A stretch of 64,000 bases of DNA, taken from positions 62,001-126,000 of the forward strand of contig JBDZVD010000001.1 of assembly GCA_040255525.1 (NCBI GenBank), read 5' to 3'. The position numbers were made by a program, and so were the translations under genes. Positions 42,647 to 50,931 of the stretch are shown piece after piece. The notes beneath the pieces were generated by a model that was given only the letters and a program-made list of their open reading frames with translations, did not search any database and was not told the DNA's origin. The first letter of the stretch is position 1, and the number at the start of each line of letters is the position of its first letter. This stretch comes from Rugosimonospora sp040255525. Lineage in GTDB: Bacteria; Actinomycetota; Actinomycetes; Mycobacteriales; Micromonosporaceae.

Positions 42647-44001
42647 GCCTCACCGGTGACCTCGTCGACCTCGTCCGTATGGTCCGGTACGACGACCTCG
42701 GGCCGGTGGAGATCGACATTGCCCGGCAGGTGTGCATCGACGGCATCGGCGTCACGATCGCCGGATACACCGAGCCGAGCGGGCTGGGCCGGATCGTCGT
42801 CGACTACGTGCGCGAGGCGGGCGGCAACCCGCAGGCATCGGTCATCGCCGGCGGGATGCGGACCTCCATCGGCAACGCGGCCTTCGCCAACGGGACCATG
42901 GCCCACGCGCTCGACTTCGACAACACCTGGTACCCGATGAACCACCCGACCTCGCCGACCCTGCCGGCGATCCTGGCCCTGGCAGAGCACCACGGGCTGC
43001 CGGGGTGGCGAGTGCTGGAGGCCGTGGTGGCGGCGTTCGAGGTGCAGGCCCGGCTGCGCATGGCGTCGACCGGCCTGCATACGGGTAAGGGCTTCCACAA
43101 GCCGGGGACCACCGGCATCATGGGCGCCACAGCGGCGGCGATCAAGCTGCTCGACCTCGACCGGACGCAGGCCGAGATGGCGTTCGGGATCGCCGGCTCG
43201 CGCGCCGGCAGCCTGAGCCTCAACACGGGCACCATGACGAAGTCGAGCCACTCCGGACACGCCGCCCGGATGGGCGCGGAGTGCGGGATGCTCGCCGCGC
43301 GCGGCTTCACCGCCACCGACGATGTCTTCGGCCCGAAAGGCTACTTCGACACCTTTCTCCGTGAGGAGCAGGAGCCACGGCTGCTCATCACAGACTTCGG
43401 CCGCCCGTTCCGGATGACCGACCCGGGCGTGGGCTTCAAGAAGTACCCGTCGAACTACTTCACCCACCGAGGCATCGACGCCGCGATATCGCTGCGCCGG
43501 GAGCATCGCCTCGATCCGGCGGACATCGCGTCCGTCTCCATCGCCTTTCCCGCGCTGGACTACGTGAACCGGCCGAACCCGAAGACCGGACTGGACGGCA
43601 AGTTCAGTGTGCAATACACGGTCGCCGTTGCCCTGCTCGATGCCGCCGTCACCATCGACACCTTCACCGATGAGCGCCGGTTCGCCCCGGACGTGGAGGC
43701 GCTCCTGCCAAAGGTCGAGCTCGTCGTCGACGAGTCGATTCCGCCCGAGTTCGACACCATGCACATCAGGCTCACGGTGCGGACCACCTCCGGAACCGTG
43801 TACCGGCAACGAGTGGACAAGCTCAGCGGCATGCAGGGCGTGCCGCTCGAACCCGGGGAACTGGAGGCGAAGTTCATGGGCTGCGCCACGCGGGTGTTCG
43901 ATACCGACCGGGCGACAAGGCTGCTGCACGAGCTGCAGGGAATCGAGAAGGCGGAGAACCTGGACACCATCATGAGTCTCGCCCGCGGCGACGATGCCTG
44001 A
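42643..44001 (+). CDS. MmgE/PrpD-family protein, copy 3
   Basis: 452 aa, ATG overlapping the dehydrogenase stop codon. HALDFDNTWYPMNHPTSPT near residue 88 corresponds to the family active-site loop; KKYPSNYFTHRGIDAAISL near 266 matches the substrate-binding His region. Translational coupling to the TcuA-like gene suggests it uses the cis-aconitate-like product, either decarboxylating it (to itaconate) or hydrating it. Which of these cannot be told from sequence alone. Confidence 0.85.
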   Translation: MSLTGDLVDLVRMVRYDDLGPVEIDIARQVCIDGIGVTIAGYTEPSGLGRIVVDYVREAGGNPQASVIAGGMRTSIGNAAFANGTMAHALDFDNTWYPMNHPTSPTLPAILALAEHHGLPGWRVLEAVVAAFEVQARLRMASTGLHTGKGFHKPGTTGIMGATAAAIKLLDLDRTQAEMAFGIAGSRAGSLSLNTGTMTKSSHSGHAARMGAECGMLAARGFTATDDVFGPKGYFDTFLREEQEPRLLITDFGRPFRMTDPGVGFKKYPSNYFTHRGIDAAISLRREHRLDPADIASVSIAFPALDYVNRPNPKTGLDGKFSVQYTVAVALLDAAVTIDTFTDERRFAPDVEALLPKVELVVDESIPPEFDTMHIRLTVRTTSGTVYRQRVDKLSGMQGVPLEPGELEAKFMGCATRVFDTDRATRLLHELQGIEKAENLDTIMSLARGDDA

Positions 44002-45295
44002 CGCGACGAGATGGCCTTCGCCACTTTCGTCTCTGCGCGTACGCAACTACCGCCTGTTCATCAGCGGACAGGCGGTTTCGCAGGCCGGTACCTGGGTCGA
44101 CACCACGGCCCAGGCCTGGCTTGTCCTGCTGTTGACCGACAGCGGAACCGCGCTCGGGCTCGCGGCCGCGGCGCGGTTCCTGCCCATCATCCTGCTCGGT
44201 CCCTGGGCGGGGGTGGTCGCGGACCGGGTCAACAAGCGCCACTTGCTGCTGGTTACCCAGGGCTCGCTCGCGGCGGTCGCGGTCGTGCTGTGGCTGCTCG
44301 TCGCCACCGATGCCATCACCATGCCGATGGTGTACCTGCTCTCGCTGTGCACCGGGATTGCGAACGCGTTTGACAGCCCGGTGCGGCAGACCATCGTGGT
44401 GGAAATGGTGGGCACCGATCTCGCCCGCAACGCGATCTCGCTCAACTCCGTGATCGTGAACCTGGCACGTATCGTCGGCCCCTCGATCGCGGCCGTGCTG
44501 ATCCGGTTCGCCGGCATCAGCCTGTGCTTCGCGGTCAACGCGGCCTCGTTTGTCGTGGTGCTCGTCATGCTCGGCCTGGTCCGCGAGCGCGACATGCGCC
44601 TGCCGGCGCGACAGCCGCGCGCCCCAGGCCAACTCCGGGCCGGGGTCCAGTACCTGCTGTCCACCCGGGAGTTGCTCGCCCCCTTCCTCCTCGTGACAGT
44701 GACCGGCGTGTTCGCCTGGGAGTACCAGGTGACGCTTCCCCTGATGGCGAAGGCCGGGCTGAACGGAGGACCCGACGCGCTCGCGGCGATGTTCGGCTCG
44801 ATGGGCGTCGGTGCGGTGATGGGTGGGTTAGTCAGCGGCAGTTTCCGGCAGACCCGGATGAGGGGACTCGTCATCGCCGGACTCACCTGGGGCGCCACCA
44901 TGCTCATCGCCGCGGGCGGCCCGACCCTGCTGGTCATCTGCGCCGCGCTGTTCGTCGCTGGGTACGCGAGCGTGGTCTTCAACACCGTCGCCAAGACCCT
45001 GCTGCAGATCCGGGCGGTTCCGACCATGAGGGGCCGCGTCATGGCACTGTGGGCGAGCGCCTGGAACGGGTCAACCGCGGTGGGCGGACCGATCGTCGGA
45101 TGGATCGGGCAGACCTTCGGCGCCCGTTGGTCGCTCGCGGCCGGCGGAGTACCCACCGTGCTCGCGTGCACGACGCTCGGGCTCGCCCTCGTCCCCGGCC
45201 GCCGCGACGACCGCCACCGCGCCGACATGCCCGATGCAGAACAGGCTCCGACGCCGGAGCCCGGCGTCCGAGCAGTCCAGAATGGAGAGACATGA
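43994..45295 (+). CDS. MFS transporter
   Basis: 433 aa with about 12 hydrophobic segments, opening LRVRNYRLFISGQAVSQAGTW; the loop after helix 2 reads GVVADRVNKRHLL, the classic G-x-x-x-D-R-x-x-R/K motif. It resembles the enterobactin-exporter-like (EntS/MFS_3) branch, usually exporters. It may expel a by-product of the island or be a second uptake route. Overlaps both neighbours, so it belongs to the operon. Confidence 0.88.
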   Translation: MPDATRWPSPLSSLRVRNYRLFISGQAVSQAGTWVDTTAQAWLVLLLTDSGTALGLAAAARFLPIILLGPWAGVVADRVNKRHLLLVTQGSLAAVAVVLWLLVATDAITMPMVYLLSLCTGIANAFDSPVRQTIVVEMVGTDLARNAISLNSVIVNLARIVGPSIAAVLIRFAGISLCFAVNAASFVVVLVMLGLVRERDMRLPARQPRAPGQLRAGVQYLLSTRELLAPFLLVTVTGVFAWEYQVTLPLMAKAGLNGGPDALAAMFGSMGVGAVMGGLVSGSFRQTRMRGLVIAGLTWGATMLIAAGGPTLLVICAALFVAGYASVVFNTVAKTLLQIRAVPTMRGRVMALWASAWNGSTAVGGPIVGWIGQTFGARWSLAAGGVPTVLACTTLGLALVPGRRDDRHRADMPDAEQAPTPEPGVRAVQNGET

Positions 45296-46593
45296 CCGAG
45301 ACCACGCCCTGGCACCAACCCGGCCGCTGGCTGGCCAACCCGACCTACTGGGACCCGGACGCCCTGGCGCAGCGGGTCACCGCCTCCGCGCCCGCACGGT
45401 TCATCGACTGCACCCTTTCCGAGGGAGACGACTGCGTCGGTCATCAGCTGAGCTGGAACGCCCGGCTGTCGCTGATGCAGCGGCTGAGCGAGGCGGGCGT
45501 GGACGAGATCACCCTGCCCAGTCACGCCACCCTTGACGAGGAGCGCGACATCGTGCTGGCGTACCGGCGTCGTGGCCTGAGTACGCCGCTGGTGGCCAAG
45601 GGCCCCGGCATCGAAATGCCACTGCGCGAGGGCTGGAAGGAACGGCTGCGCCACCACGTCAGGCTCGGCGCCGAGACGATCAGCCCGATCTACAAGTGGC
45701 CTTTTCGGGAGACGTTGAACGACTTCAGTGGCGACCTGACGAAGTCCGCGCTGATCGACATGCTGGCCGAGAGCGCGGCGTTCAGCAAGACGTTGGGTGT
45801 GCGGGTAGTCCCGTGGGTCGCCGATTCCATGCGCACCCGGCTGGACACGGCGGTGGCGTTCTACCACGCCCTCTCCGAAGCCGGGGTCGACGGGGTCTAC
45901 GTCGTCGACAGCCGTGGCAACAGCAATCCCCTGGCGACCCGGGTCTTCATCTCCGCCATCCGCGCCGCGATCCGTCCCGACTGCGACATCTACGTGCAGC
46001 ACCACAATGACCTCGGCCTGGCCACCGCGAATGCGTTGGCCGCGGTCGAGGCCGGAGCGACCGTCACCGACGCCAGCGTCCTCGGCATCGGCGACCGGGG
46101 CGGTTGCGTCGCCATCGAGGAGGCCGCCGTGGTGTTCGAGATGTACGGCTTCCCAACGAATATCCGGCTGGACCGGCTGTACGAGTTGGGCCGCTTCACC
46201 CAGGAGGCGTTTGGCGTCGACCTACCGCCATGGAAGCCGATCGTCGGGGAGAACTGGAACAAGGAGGAGGGCGCGGGGCACCTGGAAGGGGAGACCCAGG
46301 ACATTGCGACCATCGCGATCGCGCCGGGCGTGGTGGGCCGCGCGTTCGAGGGCGTCATAGGCTCGAAGATCCTCTTCGGCCGGGAACGCAGTAGCGCCCG
46401 CGACAGCGACCCCGCGTTCCTCCGCGAACTCTTGGCGCACTGGGACATCAAAGCGACCGAGCCGCAGTTCCAACGAATCCTGCACCGAGCGCGGCAGGCC
46501 GTCGCCACCTCGTATCGCCACCACTACCTCACCGTGGACGAGTTCAAGGAGATCTCGCTCGGGGTTGTGCTCGGCGAGGGCACAGATGCCTGA
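45292..46593 (+). CDS. HMGL-like TIM-barrel protein with altered catalytic loop
   Basis: 433 aa, ATG overlapping the MFS stop. Member of the HMG-CoA lyase / isopropylmalate synthase family by VYVQHHNDLGLATANALAAV (metal-binding His-x-His-x-Asp) and the SPIYKWPFRETLND region. The first strand, normally D-x-T-L-R-D-G-x-Q, reads FIDCTLSEGDDCVGHQ, so the catalytic Arg and Asp are absent. It may catalyse a different retro-aldol reaction or have lost lyase activity. No regulatory domain at the C-terminus. Gene order ties it to the hydroxyacid dehydrogenase that follows. Confidence 0.8.
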   Translation: MTETTPWHQPGRWLANPTYWDPDALAQRVTASAPARFIDCTLSEGDDCVGHQLSWNARLSLMQRLSEAGVDEITLPSHATLDEERDIVLAYRRRGLSTPLVAKGPGIEMPLREGWKERLRHHVRLGAETISPIYKWPFRETLNDFSGDLTKSALIDMLAESAAFSKTLGVRVVPWVADSMRTRLDTAVAFYHALSEAGVDGVYVVDSRGNSNPLATRVFISAIRAAIRPDCDIYVQHHNDLGLATANALAAVEAGATVTDASVLGIGDRGGCVAIEEAAVVFEMYGFPTNIRLDRLYELGRFTQEAFGVDLPPWKPIVGENWNKEEGAGHLEGETQDIATIAIAPGVVGRAFEGVIGSKILFGRERSSARDSDPAFLRELLAHWDIKATEPQFQRILHRARQAVATSYRHHYLTVDEFKEISLGVVLGEGTDA

Positions 46594-47638
46594 CTCGCGG
46601 CCGCGGGTGCTCGTCCTCGATGACTACGAGGCCGGCCTGGGCCGCTCGCCGCACCTCGCCGCGCTTGACGATCTGATCGACCTGGAAACGCTGCGCGAGC
46701 CGGTGGGCCCGGACGAGCTGGCCGTGCGGGCCCGAGGCGTGCCCTTCGTCGTCACGATTCGCGAACGCACGCGCCTGAGCGAGGAGGTGCTCACCCGGCT
46801 GCCCGATGCGGAGCTTGTACTACAGACCGGGGGGCATGCCTACCACATCGATCTGGACGCCGCGAGGCGCCACAACGTGATGATCGCGCTTGGTCGCCGG
46901 TCGAAGTCCTCCCCTTCGCCGGTCGTCGCCGAGCTCGTGCTCGGGTTGATGATCGCGTGGTACCGCAACCTCGTCCCGGCAGTCAATGGCGTCCGCGCGG
47001 GCGGCTGGCCGGCCTCGCTCGGCCGGATGCTGAGCGGTCGAACGCTCGGCGTGCTCGGCTTCGGACGGCATGGCGTAACGGTGGCCCAGCGGGCGCACGC
47101 GATGGGAATGACCGTGCTCGCCTGGAGCCCGTCGCTGACTCCGGAGCGTGCCGCGGCGCGGCATGCCCAGGCCGCCGGCTTCGATGCGCTGCTGGCCCGG
47201 TCCGACGTGGTCAGCGTGCACGTGCCGCTGCGACCGGAGACCGTCGGGCTGATCGGGGCCCGGGAACTGCGGCTGATGGGGCCTGACACGCTGCTCATCA
47301 ACACCTCGCGCGGCCCCGTCGTGGACGAGGCCGCTTTGGTGGAGGCGCTGTCGACCCGGACCATCGAGGGCGCAGCGCTGGACGTCTTCGATGTCGAGCC
47401 GCTGCCGGCGCCACATCCGCTGCGCACGCTCGACAACGTCATCTGCACACCCCACCTCGGGTACACGGTGGACGCCGCCTTTGAGGATTTCGCGGAAACC
47501 ACCGCGAGACAACTGCGCGCCTACCTGGCCCACGACCTGGATCCAGAACTCGTCCTCAACCCCGAGGTCGCTTCGCGACGACCGGCGGCGTGGGGCGGCC
47601 TGCGGTTTCACCCCTCACCTTCGGGAGCGTTGTCATGA
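46586..47638 (+). CDS. D-2-hydroxyacid dehydrogenase
   Basis: 350 aa from ATG at 46586 (8-nt overlap). NAD-binding LGVLGFGRHGVTVAQRAHAM near 155, catalytic Arg in NTSRGPVVDEAALVEAL, Glu in DVFDVEPLPAPHP and His in CTPHLGYTVDAAF. Reversible reduction of a 2-oxoacid is expected. Similar to phosphoglycerate- or glyoxylate-reductase-like enzymes of catabolic clusters, probably acting on an oxoacid released by the preceding enzyme. Confidence 0.88.
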   Translation: MPDSRPRVLVLDDYEAGLGRSPHLAALDDLIDLETLREPVGPDELAVRARGVPFVVTIRERTRLSEEVLTRLPDAELVLQTGGHAYHIDLDAARRHNVMIALGRRSKSSPSPVVAELVLGLMIAWYRNLVPAVNGVRAGGWPASLGRMLSGRTLGVLGFGRHGVTVAQRAHAMGMTVLAWSPSLTPERAAARHAQAAGFDALLARSDVVSVHVPLRPETVGLIGARELRLMGPDTLLINTSRGPVVDEAALVEALSTRTIEGAALDVFDVEPLPAPHPLRTLDNVICTPHLGYTVDAAFEDFAETTARQLRAYLAHDLDPELVLNPEVASRRPAAWGGLRFHPSPSGALS

Positions 47639-48057
47639 GCGACGACAGTCCTGTTCGCCACGATGCTCGCGGCGGCGTCATCAGGATGGCCGAGGTCGCA
47701 CCCACCCTGGGCCTCGAAGGCCACCCCGGCACCGCCGCGTATCGATTGATGAGGCCCGGCACCGAGCAGTCTCGGTGGCTACACGTCACCTACAACGTGA
47801 TCGAGCCGGGCGGGGGCATCGACCCGCACTACCACGCCGGGATCGATGCCGACCACGCGTACTTCGTCATCTCGGGTACCGCTCGGGCGTGCATCGGGCA
47901 GGAGGAGTTCGATGTCGGGCCCGGCGACATGATGGTGTTTGATTGCAGCACCGTGCACGGCTTCACGGTGACCGGCGACGAAACGGCGCACGTGCTGCGC
48001 CTCGGAGCTTCCGGGGACGGTCGGACCACGGGCGGCAGCGTCTTCGTGGACCGCTGA
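47635..48057 (+). CDS. Cupin-domain protein
   Basis: 140 aa, ATG overlapping the dehydrogenase stop codon. One cupin barrel: motif 1 IDPHYHAGIDADHAYFVISG and motif 2 VGPGDMMVFDCSTVHGF, with His/His/Glu-Asp/His metal positions largely kept. May be an isomerase, a dioxygenase or a binding protein; no firm call. Last gene of the nine-gene operon, followed by a hairpin at 48062. Confidence 0.8.
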   Translation: MSDDSPVRHDARGGVIRMAEVAPTLGLEGHPGTAAYRLMRPGTEQSRWLHVTYNVIEPGGGIDPHYHAGIDADHAYFVISGTARACIGQEEFDVGPGDMMVFDCSTVHGFTVTGDETAHVLRLGASGDGRTTGGSVFVDR

Positions 48058-48061
48058 GCGC

Positions 48062-48085
48062 CAGTGGTGCCACGACACACCACTG
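48062..48085. terminator. Terminator of the TctC-cupin operon
   Basis: CAGTGGTG, 8-nt loop, CACCACTG, starting 5 nt after the cupin stop codon and before the convergent MarR gene. Confidence 0.6.
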
Positions 48086-48194
48086 CATGACAACGGACTC
48101 AGTGGCCAGGAGATCTCGCCACCGGCGGCCAGACGATCCGGCACAGCGGCGGTCAGCACGTCTGCCCGCACGGCCGGGTAGAGGGTGTGACGGG

Positions 48195-48653
48195 TCACCG
48201 ATTGGTGTGCGTGGTCGATGTCTGTTCGATGAGGGTGGCGGTGGCGCGGTCGAGAAGCGCGCAGAACTGCTTGTGCTCGTCGGAGGTGAATCGGTCGGTG
48301 AGCGCGCGCTCGAGCACGATGACTTCCTGGTACGCGCGGTCGAGCGCGGCGCGTCCACCGTCGGTGAGCGCGGCGATCAGGACCTTCGCGTGCACCGGGG
48401 ACGGGTGCCGGTCGATGAGTCCCTTGTTCTGCAGGCCGGTCAGCACGCTGGCCATGCTCTGCTGGGTGACCCCGCAGGCGCGGGCCAGTTGGGCGCCGGA
48501 CATCCCGTCTTCACGGGAGAGGGCCAGCAACACGGTGTACTGGGTCATGGTCAGTCCGTAGCCGCGCAGAACGGCTTCGTGATGGGCCATCAGCGCTTGC
48601 TCGGCGCGGCGGATGCGGGTGCACAGGTATTCCTCGACTGGCACGTCGATCAT
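48195..48653 (-). CDS. MarR-family transcriptional regulator
   Basis: 152 aa. Winged helix with GAQLARACGVTQQSMASVLT (recognition helix, residues ~55-75) and a wing KGLIDRHPSPVHAKVLIAAL. Divergent from a quinone-oxidoreductase gene, separated by 89 bp packed with palindromes. It most likely represses both genes and releases DNA on binding a phenolic or quinone ligand, as is usual for such pairs. Confidence 0.9.
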   Translation of the reverse strand: MIDVPVEEYLCTRIRRAEQALMAHHEAVLRGYGLTMTQYTVLLALSREDGMSGAQLARACGVTQQSMASVLTGLQNKGLIDRHPSPVHAKVLIAALTDGGRAALDRAYQEVIVLERALTDRFTSDEHKQFCALLDRATATLIEQTSTTHTNR

Positions 48654-48669
48654 GTCACAGCCACCTCAG

Positions 48670-48723
48670 TTGACTCAGGTATCTGATACTGCTTAGGTTC
48701 CTGAGTGTCAGGATACTGAGTCA
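48670..48723 (+). promoter_or_regulatory. MarR-divergon promoter and operators
   Basis: TTGACT (48670-48675), 17-nt spacer, TTAGGT (48693-48698) forms a good promoter for the oxidoreductase. The spacer contains the perfect palindrome GTATC-T-GATAC (48679-48689), and CCTGA-GTG-TCAGG (48700-48712) lies just beyond the -10. A longer pair, TGACTCAGGTATC at 48671 and GATACTGAGTCA at 48712, encloses the whole element. Binding there would block RNA polymerase. Confidence 0.65.
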
Positions 48724-48742
48724 CTACAGAAGGTTGAAAGTG

Positions 48743-49690
48743 ATGAAGGCTGTTGTGCTGGACACCGACGACCAGTTCCGCATCGCCGAGGTCGCCGAAC
48801 CCGTGCCCGGTCCCCACGAGGTGGCGATCCGGGTCGTCTACGCCGGAGTGCAGTACGGTGACGTGCTCGTCCGCAAGGGGCACCTTCCGATTCCCCGCCC
48901 GTTCGTGCCGGGCTTCGAGGCCGCGGGCCAGATCGTCGCCGCAGGCGAGGGCGTGGACCAGTCCCGCATCGGCGAGCACGTCACCGCGCTGATCAGCGGG
49001 GGCGGCTTCGGCGAGGTCGCGATCGCTCCGCAGATGCTGGCGATCGGCGCGGCGCAGGTCGACCCGCGCACCGCGGCGGGATTCGGATGGGTGACCCCGA
49101 CCGCCTACGACCTGATCAACACCGTCGCGCGGGTACGGCCCGGCGACACCGTGCTGATCCACGCCGCGGCCGGTGGCGTCGGTTGCCTGGCCGGACAATT
49201 CGCCGCCACGGCGGGCGCGCAGCGGATCGTCGGCGTGGTCGGCAACGCCGGCCAGGTCGACTACGCTCGGCGGTTCGGCTACCACGAGGTACTGGTGCCT
49301 GAGGAGTTCCCGGACGCTGTCGGCGATGAAGCGTTCGACGTGATCCTCGATCCGATCGGCGGTCAGACCCGCCTGGCGAGTCTGGCACGGCTGGCCCCGC
49401 ACGGCCGGATCGTCGTCTACGGCAACATCGCCACCTTCGAACCGGTCACCGTGTCGACCAACGATCTGCTGATGCGGGGTCAGTCGCTAATGACCTACAA
49501 CAGCAACCTGGCCAGTCACACTCGGCCCGAGCGGTTGGCCGCCAGCGCCACCCGCGCGATGGCGCTGGTCGCCGACGGGTCGGTACGCATCGACATCACC
49601 GCCGAGTACGACCTGCCCGATGTCGGGACCGCGATCGCGAACTTGGCCGGCGGGACGACCCACGGCAAGAGCATCGTCCGCGTCGGGTGA
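48743..49690 (+). CDS. NADPH:quinone oxidoreductase (zeta-crystallin-like MDR)
   Basis: 315 aa from ATG at 48743, about 10 nt after AGAAGG. GroES-like N-terminus and a Rossmann motif VLIHAAAGGVGCLAGQFAAT (residues ~140-160). No structural or catalytic zinc cysteines, so it belongs to the quinone oxidoreductase/enoyl reductase branch of medium-chain dehydrogenases. Probably detoxifies quinones or reactive enones under control of the divergent MarR protein. Confidence 0.88.
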   Translation: MKAVVLDTDDQFRIAEVAEPVPGPHEVAIRVVYAGVQYGDVLVRKGHLPIPRPFVPGFEAAGQIVAAGEGVDQSRIGEHVTALISGGGFGEVAIAPQMLAIGAAQVDPRTAAGFGWVTPTAYDLINTVARVRPGDTVLIHAAAGGVGCLAGQFAATAGAQRIVGVVGNAGQVDYARRFGYHEVLVPEEFPDAVGDEAFDVILDPIGGQTRLASLARLAPHGRIVVYGNIATFEPVTVSTNDLLMRGQSLMTYNSNLASHTRPERLAASATRAMALVADGSVRIDITAEYDLPDVGTAIANLAGGTTHGKSIVRVG

Positions 49691-49694
49691 ACGC

Positions 49695-49737
49695 CGGCCG
49701 CTGATCCGATCGGGCCTGCCCGTCGGGTCAGCGGCCG
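49695..49737. terminator. Bidirectional terminator
   Basis: CGGCCGCTGA (49695-49704) pairs with TCAGCGGCCG (49728-49737), with inner CCGA/TCGG pairs extending the stem. It lies 5 nt after the oxidoreductase stop and ahead of the convergent aldo/keto reductase stop at 49800. Confidence 0.65.
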
Positions 49738-49799
49738 ACGCGGCAACGTTTGGCCTGTACGTCCGCGAGCGCGCCGATGATCGTGGCCGTTGTCGCAGG

Positions 49800-50792
49800 T
49801 CAGAGCGCGGCGGCGCCGAGCACCCAGGACCTGGTCTGGGCGATGAAGTCGTACGGAAAGCCGGGGCGGAACCCGGTCGCCGCCTCCAGGCGTTCGACCG
49901 ATTCCGGCGGAAGCGTCACCGTGGTGCAGCCCAAGTTGTCCCGCATCTGGTCGACGGTCCGCGCGCCGATCATCGGAAGTATCCCGGCTCGGCGAGTCCA
50001 CGCGAGGGCCGCTTGCGCCGGCGTGACGCTGAGCTCGTCGGCCACTTCCTTCACGACCCGGGCCACGCCGAGGTCGGCGTCGCTGATCGTGTGCCGGTTC
50101 AGCCGCGCTGTCCCGGCGTCCGCGCCGGCGTTGTACTTGCCGGACAGCACGCCACCGCCGAGCGGGCTCCAGGCCGTCACGGTCAGGCCGAGCGCTTCGG
50201 CCATCGGCAGCAGCTCGCGCTCAGCGTCGCGGTTGATCAGACTGTAGGGCACCTGGAGGCCGGCGAACGGCGTCCAGCCACGCCACTCGGCCAGCGTGTT
50301 CGCGCGGGAGACCACCCACGCCGGGGTGTCGGACACACCGACGTAGAGCACCTTGCCCGCACTGACCGCGTCGTCGAGCGCCCGCATGGTCTCCTCAACG
50401 GGGGTGTGCCGGTCCCAGATGTGCACCCAGTAGACGTCGACGTGGTCGGTGCGCAGCCGGCGCAAACTGGTCTCCAACGACAGTCGCAGGTTCTTGCGGT
50501 GGTTGCCGCCGCCGTTGGGGTCCGCCGGGTCGCGGCTCACCGTGTACTTCGTGGCCACCACGAACCGGTCGCGCCGCCCGGCCAGCAACTCGCCGAGAAT
50601 CTCCTCGCTCGCGCCGCCGCGATAGTTGATCGCGGTGTCGACCATGTTCCCGCCGGCCTCGGCGTAGGCGTCGAGGATGTGCCGGCACTCCCCGATCGGC
50701 GCCCCCACGCCGCCCTGCTCCCCGAACGTCATGGCGCCGAGCACGAGCTCGGACACCCGCAGACCGGTCCGCCCGAACGTCGTGTACCTCAT
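49800..50792 (-). CDS. Aldo/keto reductase
   Basis: 330 aa from ATG at 50792. Tetrad of the superfamily visible: Asp and Tyr in DTAINYRGGASEEILGE, Lys in VVATKYTVSR, His in YWVHIWDRHTP. NADPH-binding C-terminal part includes SPLGGGVLSGKYN. Substrate unknown; the family reduces aldehydes and ketones. It appears to be translated from a 26-codon frame whose stop overlaps its ATG, and it diverges from a TetR gene with a 31-bp palindrome between them. Confidence 0.9.
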   Translation of the reverse strand: MRYTTFGRTGLRVSELVLGAMTFGEQGGVGAPIGECRHILDAYAEAGGNMVDTAINYRGGASEEILGELLAGRRDRFVVATKYTVSRDPADPNGGGNHRKNLRLSLETSLRRLRTDHVDVYWVHIWDRHTPVEETMRALDDAVSAGKVLYVGVSDTPAWVVSRANTLAEWRGWTPFAGLQVPYSLINRDAERELLPMAEALGLTVTAWSPLGGGVLSGKYNAGADAGTARLNRHTISDADLGVARVVKEVADELSVTPAQAALAWTRRAGILPMIGARTVDQMRDNLGCTTVTLPPESVERLEAATGFRPGFPYDFIAQTRSWVLGAAAL

Positions 50793-50869
50793 GCGAACAT
50801 CGCCGCCACGCGCTCGGCCAACTCGTCGTCGGGATCGTGCACCACCAGATGGACCGCGATCTGCGCCAT
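50789..50869 (-). CDS. Tiny 26-aa frame coupled to the aldo/keto reductase
   Basis: ATG at 50869 starts a 26-residue frame (MAQIAVHLVVHDPDDELAER then VAAMFA) whose TGA overlaps the reductase ATG. It begins directly beside the TetR palindrome, so it would be the first thing translated from that promoter. Amino-acid composition looks protein-like. Could be a leader peptide or the remnant of a lost gene; no homologue recognised. Confidence 0.4.
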   Translation of the reverse strand: MAQIAVHLVVHDPDDELAERVAAMFA

Positions 50870-50900
50870 GCCGTGACCATACACACTGTATGGTCACGGC
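50870..50900. promoter_or_regulatory. 31-bp perfect palindrome, TetR operator
   Basis: Arms of 14 bp (GCCGTGACCATACA and its exact complement) around CAC. It occupies the divergent region between the reductase unit (start 50869) and the TetR gene (start 50932). This length and symmetry are typical of TetR-family operators; binding would shut both directions. Confidence 0.8.
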
Positions 50901-50931
50901 GTCCAGACGTTTCATGCGGTACGGTGCGGGA

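Noticed and set aside
44047..46005. 652-codon minus-strand frame
   Set aside because: Covers the MFS and HMGL-like genes in antisense; composition is His/Gln/Arg-rich without recognisable domains.
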